Of a stretch of 22,901 nt of DNA, positions 5,186-13,194 are shown one piece after another. This DNA is from a virus. The notes beneath the pieces are model-generated. The model did not search any database. It saw only the letters and a list, made by a program, of their open reading frames with translations, and was not told the origin of the DNA. The DNA lies in IMG/VR virus record IMGVR_UViG_3300048833_000203, positions 1-22,901 of that record. One strand, written 5' to 3'. How positions within the stretch are numbered: position 1 is the stretch's first letter; each line of letters begins with the position of its first letter. The position numbers and the translations under genes are program-made.

Positions 5186-5586
5186 TTAATCCCAACCTCA
5201 TAACCTTCACGATCAACGATCAGGAAATCCCGATGATCTTCAATAACTCAAGCCTAAACGCTATGAGTACGGTGTTATTCGGGAACCAATCCAAAGCCTT
5301 TGACCTATCGGCACTACTTGAAGAAATCAACCGGATCAATGCTGAAAACTTCATGTTTGCCTGCAAAGTGATTATCTATTCGGGTGTTGTAGGTTATTCC
5401 CTCGAATCGGACAGCCCTAAGCCTATGTATTCCTTTTCTGAGGTAGGTAAGCTAGTGGGTAATATGACCGAGCCTGAATTGATCGAATACACGGGAAAGA
5501 TTTGGGATAAGTTTCTGAATGACTTAGGCGTTAACCTTGAAAAATTACAGGAATTAGAAAGCGAACAGACTGAAAAAAAAAAGTAA
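5182..5586 (+). CDS. Tail assembly chaperone, short form (gpG-like)
   Basis: 134 residues ending in TEKKK. By position (between tail tube and tape measure) and layout this is the G-type tail assembly chaperone that coats the tape measure protein while the tube polymerises and is absent from the finished virion. The N-terminus is beta (LITFTINDQEIPMIFNNSSL), followed by helices (FDLSALLEEINRINAENFMFACKVI) and an acidic C-terminal helix. The last codons lie in a run of ten A's, where ribosomes can slip to give the longer GT form described separately. Confidence 0.8.
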   Translation: MINPNLITFTINDQEIPMIFNNSSLNAMSTVLFGNQSKAFDLSALLEEINRINAENFMFACKVIIYSGVVGYSLESDSPKPMYSFSEVGKLVGNMTEPELIEYTGKIWDKFLNDLGVNLEKLQELESEQTEKKK

Positions 5587-5906
5587 CTTTTGACGATCTA
5601 TTCCAGATTTGTGTTGGTGAAGTTGGGGTAAGTCCGATTGACTTTTGGCGAATGACCTACAAAGAAACTGTATTGGCCATACGGGGTTATGAGAATAAGC
5701 AAGAGAGGGAATGGCAACGGATTAGGGTTGTAGCTTATCAAGTCTATGCATCTACTCCTACAAAGGATAGTAAGAAGTCGATTAACGCTTATTTGCCACT
5801 TCCAAGCGACCGATTAAAAAGACGGTCTAAAGAGGAAATGGATGCGGTGAGAAAGTTCTTTATTGAGAAACAGAGGAAAGAGAATGAGTCTAAACGCCCT
5901 AACTAG
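5182..5906 (+). CDS. Tail assembly chaperone, -1 frameshift form (gpGT-like)
   Basis: A -1 slip at A-AAA-AAG (5577-5583) leaves the 0 frame just before its stop and enters an open frame that reads VTFDDLFQICVGEVGVSPID... and continues to 5906, giving about 241 residues. The extension holds DFWRMTYKETVLAIRGYE (about 154-171), the hallmark of T domains: FW, then MT-x-x-E, then GY. In lambda and relatives the T part binds the tape measure and the G/GT ratio is set by frameshift rate. An independent start at ATG 5652 would cut the FW motif's front and is less likely. The stop codon is inside the terminator hairpin. Confidence 0.82.
5573..5583 (+). promoter_or_regulatory. Programmed -1 frameshift site
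   Basis: Ten A's then G. In the 0 frame the last heptamer is A-AAA-AAG, the very slippery sequence known from E. coli dnaX, placed one codon before the 0-frame stop TAA (5584-5586). Confidence 0.85.
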
Positions 5907-5922
5907 AAATTAGGGCTTTTTT
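5896..5922 (+). terminator. Rho-independent terminator
   Basis: Stem GCCCTAA/TTAGGGC (7 bp) with a 7-base loop containing the stop codon of the chaperone GT frame, followed by six T's. The tape measure ATG follows 15 bases later, so partial read-through is expected. Confidence 0.85.
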
Positions 5923-5936
5923 CTTAACTTAGTGCC

Positions 5937-8018
5937 ATGAGTAATGAACTCCAAATCCGTTTAAGCGGAGACATTTCAGCCCTCCAAGCCGCTTTAACCA
6001 AGGCCAAGGCAACTATTAAATCCTTTGAATCGGAAACTGACAAGGAATCCGAGAAAGGAAACGTTGGGTTCAAACGTAAGATCGGCCTAATCGAGCAACT
6101 TACCAATAAAGCAAAGAATCTCAGAACGGCACTATCTCAGGCTACTAATGAGACTCAGATAGCCAAATACAATGCTGAACTCGAGCAAACAAGCCAAGAA
6201 TTAGCCCGACTAAACGCTCTAGGCCGTTCGGTATCAGCTAACCTTGGAAGTACTGCAGGTGGATTTGGTCAGGTTGCCAGACAGGGGACTAATGCTAACG
6301 GTGTAGCTCAAGAATTTAACCGAGTTATCCAAGATGCTCCATTTGGCTTGATTGGTATCGGTAACAACTTGCAACAGTTGGCGGGTAACTTTGCCAATGT
6401 GAGCAAGCAAGCAGGCGGAACGGGTGCAGCTATAAAGGCCTCATTAGCTTCTATTATTTCTCCGGTCAATCTTGGTTTATTAGCGGTATCAGCTTTAACG
6501 GCTGGCTTTACGGCTTATCAGATGGGGGCTTTTGATTTCATTTTTGCTAATGAAGAATCTGATAAATCATTAAAAGATGTAAAATCAAGCGCAGAACTTT
6601 ACAAAGAAACACTTGATAAATTAATTGATTCTCTTAATGCTGTAAATTCAGCAAGACTAAGTGGAAGCGAAAGCGCATCAAAAGAAATAGCTAATATTGA
6701 CCTTTTAAGAGGTGTTATCGAAGACGAATCAAATAGTAGGCAAACTAGGTTAGATGCAATAGATAGGCTTCAAAAAGAATACCCAAATATCTTTAAAAAC
6801 ATTGATAGAGAACGGATATTAATTGAAGGTCTTTCTAAAGAATATGGAGTTTTAACTGCTGCAATATTTGAGAGGGCTACCGCTAGCGCAATTGAAGAAC
6901 AGGCTGGGAAATTAGCAGTTGAAAGAGTTCGGTTATTACAAAAAGAAAACTCAGAAACAACTTTCCAAAACAATTTATTTAAGCAAAGAAATGAATTAGA
7001 ATTAAAAAGAGCTGAGGCACTAGAAAAAATAAATGCCGCTGAAACTAATCAAAGGGATAGAAACGAGGCTTTAAGAGTTTTTTCTGATTCTCAGGCAGCA
7101 TTAAAAAAATTAAATGCTGAATTTGAAATTTTAGGAATAGTTACTGGGCAAACAGAAACTGAATTACAAAAAAATAGAGTTTCTACCGATTCATTAAAAG
7201 AGGCTTATTCTGGATTGAATCAAGAGTTAATAGGTTTAATTTCAAATAATCAAGAGACTAATAAGGCATTAAAAGACACTTTCAAGGATATTGATTCAAA
7301 TGTTCTGTTTGCAGACCTGTTCAAAGATTTGCCGAAAAGATTACAAAATGCATTAAAAGGCCTTTCAACAGGCGGTAATTCAATAGTCGATATTCCAATA
7401 GATTTTAACATTATTCCTGAAAATGCAGATATTGATGATTCAAAACTAACCGAATTTGTTTTAAGACTTAAGGATTTTAACGATCAAATAAGCGGAATAC
7501 TTGAAGAAGGTGCTGAAAGAAGTTTAGGAGATTTTGCTTTTGCTATTGGTGATGCTTTAGGAAAAGGAAACAATGTTTTAGAGGCTTCAGGAGCAGCTTT
7601 ATTGGGGGGGTTAGCATCTATTTTAAATCAATTAGGCCAATTAGCTATTGGTACTGGTATTGCTATTGCAGGTATCAAGAAGGCCTTGCAAACACTTAAT
7701 CCAGCCGTTGCAATTGGGGCTGGGGTTGCTTTGATTGCTTTAGCTGGCTTTGTTAGCGCAAAAGCAAAGTCTTTAGGTGGATTTGGTTCAGGTGGTGCAT
7801 CTTCTTTTGGATCAAGCGGGGGTTCTGCTTCTGTAGGTGCGCCCCCTCAGATATTCACCAATGCTAATACGGTAACACCTCCAAGCCCTTTCAGTCCTAC
7901 TCCAAGCGGTAATATCGACTTTGATCGAGGAACAGGCAGACTAGATGCTAGAATAGATGGCGGGGATATAGTTTTTGTTTACGATAGATATAAGGAACGT
8001 CAAAGGGGCGGGGGGTAA
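5937..8018 (+). CDS. Tail tape measure protein
   Basis: 693 residues, the longest tail-core gene, directly after the chaperone pair. The tape measure sets tail length; at about 0.15 nm per residue this would give roughly 100 nm. N-terminal helices and heptad-like stretches (about 60-105), then VIQDAPFGLIGIGNNLQQLA (about 130-150), a motif common in Bacteroidetes prophage tape measures. Hydrophobic segments lie at about 165-197 and 545-605, as expected for a protein that enters the host envelope. The end is Gly/Ser-rich, then FVYDRYKERQRGGG. The middle (about 6540-7640) is visibly AT-richer than the ends, suggesting mosaic exchange. ATG 5937 is the first start after the terminator. Confidence 0.92.
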   Translation: MSNELQIRLSGDISALQAALTKAKATIKSFESETDKESEKGNVGFKRKIGLIEQLTNKAKNLRTALSQATNETQIAKYNAELEQTSQELARLNALGRSVSANLGSTAGGFGQVARQGTNANGVAQEFNRVIQDAPFGLIGIGNNLQQLAGNFANVSKQAGGTGAAIKASLASIISPVNLGLLAVSALTAGFTAYQMGAFDFIFANEESDKSLKDVKSSAELYKETLDKLIDSLNAVNSARLSGSESASKEIANIDLLRGVIEDESNSRQTRLDAIDRLQKEYPNIFKNIDRERILIEGLSKEYGVLTAAIFERATASAIEEQAGKLAVERVRLLQKENSETTFQNNLFKQRNELELKRAEALEKINAAETNQRDRNEALRVFSDSQAALKKLNAEFEILGIVTGQTETELQKNRVSTDSLKEAYSGLNQELIGLISNNQETNKALKDTFKDIDSNVLFADLFKDLPKRLQNALKGLSTGGNSIVDIPIDFNIIPENADIDDSKLTEFVLRLKDFNDQISGILEEGAERSLGDFAFAIGDALGKGNNVLEASGAALLGGLASILNQLGQLAIGTGIAIAGIKKALQTLNPAVAIGAGVALIALAGFVSAKAKSLGGFGSGGASSFGSSGGSASVGAPPQIFTNANTVTPPSPFSPTPSGNIDFDRGTGRLDARIDGGDIVFVYDRYKERQRGGG

Positions 8019-8043
8019 AAAAAGCCTAGTTTTCGCTAGGCTT
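8015..8043. terminator. Bidirectional terminator
   Basis: Stem AAGCCTAG/CTAGGCTT (8022-8029/8036-8043). On the - strand it is followed by a run of seven T's; on the + strand by GTAATTTTT. It separates the tape measure gene from the converging - strand cassette. Confidence 0.8.
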
Positions 8044-8136
8044 GTAATTTTTCAATTCTTGATCAGTATTTAAGCTGAGTTTGATCATTTTGAGCTTTTT
8101 AATTTGCTCGTCCATAATTTTTTCTATCTCTTTCAT
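8026..8136 (-). CDS. Very small charged helical protein, 36 residues
   Basis: Reads MKEIEKIMDEQIKKLKMIKL then SLNTDQELKNYKPSEN. It is nearly all helix with alternating charges and heptad-spaced Ile/Leu/Met, so a short coiled coil or amphipathic helix is likely. Its ATG comes one base after the stop of the preceding - strand gene (TAAGATG), which implies coupled translation, and its stop codon lies inside the terminator stem, a compact arrangement typical of a real last gene. No family recognised. Confidence 0.55.
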   Translation of the reverse strand: MKEIEKIMDEQIKKLKMIKLSLNTDQELKNYKPSEN

Positions 8137-8137
8137 C

Positions 8138-8404
8138 TTAGTAAGGAAATACAGTATTATTTACGTGGCCCTTTCTTCTAAATGATGTATTTTTTGCAGA
8201 CATTGAGAAGTTTTTTTCATGAGTATGAAAACTGACATTAATTTTCACGTCGTGTCCATACATATTTACACACACATAAGTAAATCCAACGTTCCCAAAA
8301 TGCGTATTTAAAGAATCTAACTTTCTTGTTTTGATAGACAAAACCTTGTAACCTAATTTCTCTAAAATTGACTGTGGTCTTGAGCTGAGAGTTTCCATTT
8401 TCAT
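8138..8404 (-). CDS. Hypothetical protein of opposite-strand cassette
   Basis: 88 residues from ATG 8404. Not recognised; mixed alpha/beta, with LEKLGYKVLSIKTRKLDSLN, strands around VGFTYVCVNMYGHDVKINVSF, and a basic C-terminus (KNTSFRRKGHVNNTVFPY). The open frame extends to a TTG at 8452, but the TTG overlaps the -33 box of a promoter (CTTG-N20-TAGGTTTA) whose -7 box is also inside the extension; the ATG at 8404 is therefore preferred (another lies at 8398). It opposes all tail genes around it, which marks it as an independently expressed accessory gene ('moron'). Confidence 0.65.
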   Translation of the reverse strand: MKMETLSSRPQSILEKLGYKVLSIKTRKLDSLNTHFGNVGFTYVCVNMYGHDVKINVSFHTHEKNFSMSAKNTSFRRKGHVNNTVFPY

Positions 8405-8421
8405 TTCGTTTAATTGTCTTG

Positions 8422-8453
8422 TAAACCTAACAAATTCCTTTTTAGGAAACAAG
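8422..8453 (-). promoter_or_regulatory. Promoter of the opposite-strand cassette
   Basis: On the - strand CTTG (8453-8450), a 20-base spacer and TAGGTTTA (8429-8422), preceded by ATTTGT. This matches the - strand promoter before 20544 (CTTG-N20-TAGGTTTG) almost exactly. The proposed ATG is 17 bases downstream. Confidence 0.6.
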
Positions 8454-8477
8454 CCTGAAAAGAATTATTTTTGACTA

Positions 8478-10937
8478 ATGGCATTACAACCTTTCAATTT
8501 CTTCTTTTTCCAGTGTGAGGGAACGATAACCGTCAACGGCTCGCCTCCTTTGTCTCAATACGAAGAGGGTACTAACCTAACTATTCAGGTCACGTTCACC
8601 GATGGAAACACGGACGTAGAATGGATTATTAACAACCAATCAGAGGGGACGTCAAATCCATTAGTGGCATTTCCAATGCCCGGTGGAGGGATATACCTTC
8701 GAATCTTAGGTTCAGGTGCGCCCGAAGTCACTAATGAGTTCAGGTTCTTTTGGAGGTTCGGAAATGGTATCGGTTCGTTTACCGTCAATGGAGGAACGCC
8801 ACAGCCTTATTATGAAGCGGGGATTTCATTAGAGATCGAGGCGGTATTAGTTCCCGGGTTTACCTTTGATGATTTCAATATTAATAACGGCTTTTTAGTA
8901 GGATTAACGAATCCTTACACATTCACAATGCCTTCGGCTGATGTGGATATTACAGTTAATTCCACCGGAATACCTGTATATGTCGATAACCACGGCCTAT
9001 ATTATTATTCCGAGTTCTGCGACATTACAGGCCAAGCTATCGAGTTGCAAATATTACGGGAAGGATATGAAGGAACCGCCACTAAAAAGCCTTGTTCAAA
9101 TGTCCGCTATTCATTCGGATCATTCGGGGCCGAAGTCTTAGACGTTCGTGTGCCTAGTTCAATCTCGTTTAGCTTAGTAGGTACACGTGACGAATACTTT
9201 GAGCTTTTGGACGGTGGGTATCGGTTCTGGAAGGTTCGATTACTAATCGAGTCAAATCTATTCTGGGAAGGCTACCTATCCAATCAATTTCTAACCGTTA
9301 ATGAGTTAGACTACGAAGAAAACCAACGGTTTACGGCGGTCGATGGAATGAAGTCTTTAGATGCAATACGGGCTATTGATTCCTATTTTACCCGATTAGC
9401 CTCAGGGTTTGAAATGATGCAAGCGATAGTTAGATGTGTTAATCAGACCTTTGATAATGCTAGACCGATTTCAGTAGCCTGTTCGATCTACGAAACGAGA
9501 TTAGACCGAAATACAGGCTTATTTGAGCAATTATTAGTTCCTGACAATGCAGTATATCAAGACGGTGAACTCCCTACTTTCTTTGACGGTGGATTTGTTG
9601 AACTGAATACTTCCCTTTATATCGGGGAAATATTAGACAGGATGCTAAAGCCTTTCCTTTGCCGTTTATTTCTGTGGAAAAATGAGTTTTACATACTTTC
9701 AACACCTGAGCTAAATAAACCAAGCTATACTCGTTTCAATTACGACACGTTCGGAGACTTTATTGATTCGGAAGAAATAATCTCAGGCTTGGATATGTCC
9801 TGTAAGTTTACGCAAGGGCAACGAACTGGAAAACCTGTTTACACGGAATTTACAACCGTATTGAAACTGGGGGTTCTCGATGTGGCTGCTTCAGGAGGGC
9901 TTATCGAATACAGCTTTGGCAATGAAGATTGGATATTACTTGGCCCGACAACCGCATATCCTAACCGATACCAATTAAAGAATTTCAAGTACGTCAATGC
10001 AAGGCCATCAAATCAGCCTGACAGTTACCCAACGGGATCAAGTTTGGCCTTAGTTCAATTTGTTTCTCAAGGGTATTGTCAGATTTGGGGGACTACTTCA
10101 GTAGATGGAATTGATGATCCTAATGTATCCTACATCGAGATTGACTCATACCGAAACAAAAACCCGATCCAAGTTGCTCAAGGGATAGCCAATACTTTAG
10201 CTTTTAGCCTTGAGTTTTTAACGCTTCCAAGGGGGAGTGATGGCGTTCCTGTAAATCAGTTTTGTGGGGTAATGATTCGTATAGGTTCAAGCTATGTCCA
10301 ATGGGATGGGAATCAAACTTTCACATGGACTACAACTCCAACCATTATGGAGTTTCCGATGCTAAATCTGAATGAATGGAATAAGATTGATATTAAACCG
10401 ATTGTCATTCCCGAAGATGGGATAGTCACTATCCGACTTTATGAAACTATAAATAACGGCGGAACAGCTGATAGATATACAGTATCTTATCGGAATATGT
10501 CCGTTAAGATCGAACAAAACGAGGTCTTTACTAAGCAGGATATTCGAGACAAGTTTATCACTACCGACCGATACAGCAACGTATATCCGGATATTGAGAC
10601 TTACATTGGAGACGTTGGTACGGATAATTCAAGTTCTGCGATCAAGCTAAATATACCTCAATTCAACTATCCACATTCTATCATTTGGTCTATTGATGGA
10701 ACGGTAGAATTAAGGCTTTCTGAGGTTATGTTGCAGGAAGTTGCTAACTTGTACGGGCGAAGAAATCCAAGACTGATTGCAACGGTATTGAGAGACGGGG
10801 TTAATCCTTTACAGGTAGAACCGTTCCAAAATGTTATTTATGACGGTGCGTATTGGATGGTCTTAGCAATCGACTTGGATTTTCAGCTAAATACTTGGAG
10901 AATAGAACTGCATCAGATTGGATTGATTGAATCGTAA
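8478..10937 (+). CDS. Baseplate/tail-tip protein with InlB-like repeats at the N-terminus
   Basis: 819 residues, first gene after the tape measure on this strand, where phages keep the distal tail and hub proteins. Residues about 14-68 and 97-162 are two related modules: each has G-x-ITVNG/G-SFTVNG, a YEEGTNLTI/YEAGISLEI strand, and ends with NP-x-x-x-F-x-MP. This is the pattern of bacterial InlB B-repeat-like beta-grasp domains, typical of adhesion proteins. From about residue 170 a tail-tip body follows (YSEFCDITGQAIELQILREG..., YRFWKVRLLIESNLFWEGYL), common in Bacteroidetes prophages at this site. Role: host contact and tail tip; the hub function is inferred from position. The ATG is preceded by TATTTTTG, a possible -7 box. 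Confidence 0.72.
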   Translation: MALQPFNFFFFQCEGTITVNGSPPLSQYEEGTNLTIQVTFTDGNTDVEWIINNQSEGTSNPLVAFPMPGGGIYLRILGSGAPEVTNEFRFFWRFGNGIGSFTVNGGTPQPYYEAGISLEIEAVLVPGFTFDDFNINNGFLVGLTNPYTFTMPSADVDITVNSTGIPVYVDNHGLYYYSEFCDITGQAIELQILREGYEGTATKKPCSNVRYSFGSFGAEVLDVRVPSSISFSLVGTRDEYFELLDGGYRFWKVRLLIESNLFWEGYLSNQFLTVNELDYEENQRFTAVDGMKSLDAIRAIDSYFTRLASGFEMMQAIVRCVNQTFDNARPISVACSIYETRLDRNTGLFEQLLVPDNAVYQDGELPTFFDGGFVELNTSLYIGEILDRMLKPFLCRLFLWKNEFYILSTPELNKPSYTRFNYDTFGDFIDSEEIISGLDMSCKFTQGQRTGKPVYTEFTTVLKLGVLDVAASGGLIEYSFGNEDWILLGPTTAYPNRYQLKNFKYVNARPSNQPDSYPTGSSLALVQFVSQGYCQIWGTTSVDGIDDPNVSYIEIDSYRNKNPIQVAQGIANTLAFSLEFLTLPRGSDGVPVNQFCGVMIRIGSSYVQWDGNQTFTWTTTPTIMEFPMLNLNEWNKIDIKPIVIPEDGIVTIRLYETINNGGTADRYTVSYRNMSVKIEQNEVFTKQDIRDKFITTDRYSNVYPDIETYIGDVGTDNSSSAIKLNIPQFNYPHSIIWSIDGTVELRLSEVMLQEVANLYGRRNPRLIATVLRDGVNPLQVEPFQNVIYDGAYWMVLAIDLDFQLNTWRIELHQIGLIES

Positions 10938-10939
10938 TT

Positions 10940-12883
10940 ATGGCAAATGTACAAGGCACTTTCTATACAGCAACTACACAAAGAAGAGGGGTTACGCCTG
11001 TAAGTCCTCCAAATGCGGTGGATGATCCTATTAATCCTGTATTACCTCCGATTGGATCACATCCTGCCGTAACCATCGGAACCCCTGCTAATGGATTGAG
11101 CATTGATCCATCAACTCAGGTTCTTTCAATTGGATTAGCTGATGAAAATAATAATGGAGCTCTTACTTCTGAGGACTGGCAAAAAATCCAAGACCTCGAA
11201 CCACCAGCCCCTCAAGAAGGATTAGTCACCCGAGGTACCATCACCTTTGATTCCCCGACCTCCGTGGATATTGATGGCTATGAATGGAACTACGAGGGCG
11301 TACTTCAGGAGGGAGGTCTGGAAGAAAACAAAACCATCCCAGGCACCCCTACTGAGTTCAACCGAATCGATGCCCTAGTGGGTGACAATGCTGGAAGCTA
11401 CCACTGGATCGAAGGCACGGAAGATGAAAACCAAGTCTTCGAACCTGCCATCCCTTCAGATCGGAGGATTCTGGAATACATCCTACGCACACCCTCTGGA
11501 GACAATACCCTTGAGCCAGTAGAGCCAGACCTGACTATCTATGTCGATAAAATATCTACAGGCACCCAAACCATCCAATCCGACCTCGCTTCCGTCAAGT
11601 GGGCGAAAGGCCAAAATGACTATTTGCGCTCCGACCCCAACGGCAAGATACAGGTAGTACGAGGCGACAAAGTAGGCGTACGAACTACCATCCAAGGTTC
11701 TGTCGGCTGGGCTAGAGCTATTCGCATCAACTGCAACTTTTCCCAGCAGCTGAATTACGGAATGACCCTAGAGCTGAGCGCCGTGGAGTCCAACGACTAC
11801 CAGACCGCCAAGCTGACTTTCTATCTCCGGTTCAACGGGTCAGGAGTCCTTCAGGACAGTTCGTTACTGCTTTTCGGCAAGGTCACCCCAGCCCGATATA
11901 AGATCGTGAAGATCGATACCGACACCTACGAGCTATGGCTACAGCACTTCACCAGCCTGACCTTATATGTCTGGCGACCGCTATTCTCCTTCGGGGGAAT
12001 CGGTCGATATACACTGTATAACAATCAGGCGATTACAAGTCTTCCGAGTGGGGATCAGTTGGATTTTGTGGATGCAAACGACCTCAGTGAGATCCTCTCC
12101 GACATCAATTACCTCGAAGTAGCCCTACTTGCCCTCGAAGGCGTGGTAGATGATCACGAGGAGCGGATAGACGAACTGGAAACCAGACCCTACCTCATAG
12201 ATGTCATCGCAGGCACCAATGTCACGATCGACAAAACCGACCCTAAAAATCCCATCATCAACGCAACAGGCGGCGGCGGTGGCGGTGGCACCACAGGACG
12301 AACCGAGCTCACGGGCTTTCCCGTCATTCCCTTTGACAAGGAATACTACTACACCCACGAGATGAGCGGCCCAGTGGAGATATCCGTCAACACCACCTTG
12401 CCAAGGTCCATTCCAAACAATACGATCCTGTACGTCAAGGCCAATGGCACAGATAAACCAACTTTCAAGACCTCGGACAATTTCTCGATCGTACTGGATG
12501 GATGGAACAATACAGCCGGGGAGTGGAATAGAATCCAGCTGGAATGGTCCCCTCAGGGCAATCCTGTGGTCCAGATCATGGACACTTCAGGAGATGCGAA
12601 TCCCGGCACAGGAGCCACGGTCATCACCCTGACCTTTGATGAAGACGATTCCTTTTCCCACGTCATCACTGGCACGGTATCGCTCTCGGTGGACACCACG
12701 GGGGCAGTGGTAGCCAAGCGGGTGATCGGATGGTTTCAAGCGGACGGTACGAACAAACCCATGTGGTCAAGTCCGATCGAGTGCAACTATGATACCTACG
12801 TCAACGAGGCAGGAATCTGGAACCGATTCTATCTCGAATGGACACCTGAAAACAAAGTCACACTTCAAATTCAAAATACCTGA
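10940..12883 (+). CDS. Tail fibre / receptor-binding protein
   Basis: 647 residues, starting 2 bases after the previous stop. The N-terminus (about 1-90), with HPAVTIGTPANGLSIDPSTQ and GALTSEDWQKI, is the repeated-turn type found in fibre attachment parts. A coiled coil lies at about 380-416 (LSEILSDINYLEV... DDHEERIDELETR), then a strand pair, then a Gly-only run at about 443-449 acting as a hinge. The end is two tandem copies of a roughly 90-residue module (about 456-548 and 558-647), each with a G-W turn and a W-NR-x-x-LEW-P motif, probably the receptor-binding tips. From about 11,190 the DNA is clearly GC-richer than the genes around it, a sign of recent acquisition. Confidence 0.78.
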   Translation: MANVQGTFYTATTQRRGVTPVSPPNAVDDPINPVLPPIGSHPAVTIGTPANGLSIDPSTQVLSIGLADENNNGALTSEDWQKIQDLEPPAPQEGLVTRGTITFDSPTSVDIDGYEWNYEGVLQEGGLEENKTIPGTPTEFNRIDALVGDNAGSYHWIEGTEDENQVFEPAIPSDRRILEYILRTPSGDNTLEPVEPDLTIYVDKISTGTQTIQSDLASVKWAKGQNDYLRSDPNGKIQVVRGDKVGVRTTIQGSVGWARAIRINCNFSQQLNYGMTLELSAVESNDYQTAKLTFYLRFNGSGVLQDSSLLLFGKVTPARYKIVKIDTDTYELWLQHFTSLTLYVWRPLFSFGGIGRYTLYNNQAITSLPSGDQLDFVDANDLSEILSDINYLEVALLALEGVVDDHEERIDELETRPYLIDVIAGTNVTIDKTDPKNPIINATGGGGGGGTTGRTELTGFPVIPFDKEYYYTHEMSGPVEISVNTTLPRSIPNNTILYVKANGTDKPTFKTSDNFSIVLDGWNNTAGEWNRIQLEWSPQGNPVVQIMDTSGDANPGTGATVITLTFDEDDSFSHVITGTVSLSVDTTGAVVAKRVIGWFQADGTNKPMWSSPIECNYDTYVNEAGIWNRFYLEWTPENKVTLQIQNT

Positions 12884-13194
12884 TGGAAATCACCGAAGAA
12901 CAATACCTGGAAGCACTCGCACTGATCAACAAGACCGAGGAGGCTAAACAGCTCATTCAGCAGTTTGAAGAGCAGCAGCGTTATGCCGATAATCCTGAGC
13001 TAGAAATCATGGAAAAAGGAAAAGTGGAGTTTGTCGAGGGAGAGTCAATCCGCAATTCGCCTTTCCTCTGGCGTGCTACGAAGATCAAATATGTCCATGC
13101 CAAGGGCACTATCCTCCGAACGGTGGAGTATGCCAATCCTGGAGAATCTCCTGATTTATTCAAAACCACTTCAGATCAAATCGAATTAATATGA
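12883..13194 (+). CDS. Small fibre-associated protein, 103 residues
   Basis: Overlaps both neighbours by a few bases (TGATG, ATGAG), so it is part of the fibre operon. A helical, acidic N-terminal half (EEQYLEALALINKTEEAKQL, then IQQFEEQQRY) is followed by a beta part with FVEGESIRNSPFLWRATKIK and a YVHAKGTILRTVEY strand. No family recognised. Small proteins after a fibre gene are often assembly chaperones, but nothing here proves that. It shares the GC-rich composition of the fibre gene and probably came with it. Confidence 0.6.
   Translation: MEITEEQYLEALALINKTEEAKQLIQQFEEQQRYADNPELEIMEKGKVEFVEGESIRNSPFLWRATKIKYVHAKGTILRTVEYANPGESPDLFKTTSDQIELI

Noticed and set aside
5652-5906. Separate gene from ATG 5652
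   Set aside because: The DFW part of the T-domain motif lies before this ATG and is reached only by frameshift.
8405-8452. TTG start for the opposite-strand gene
   Set aside because: The TTG overlaps the -33 box and the extension contains the -7 box of a well-fitting promoter.
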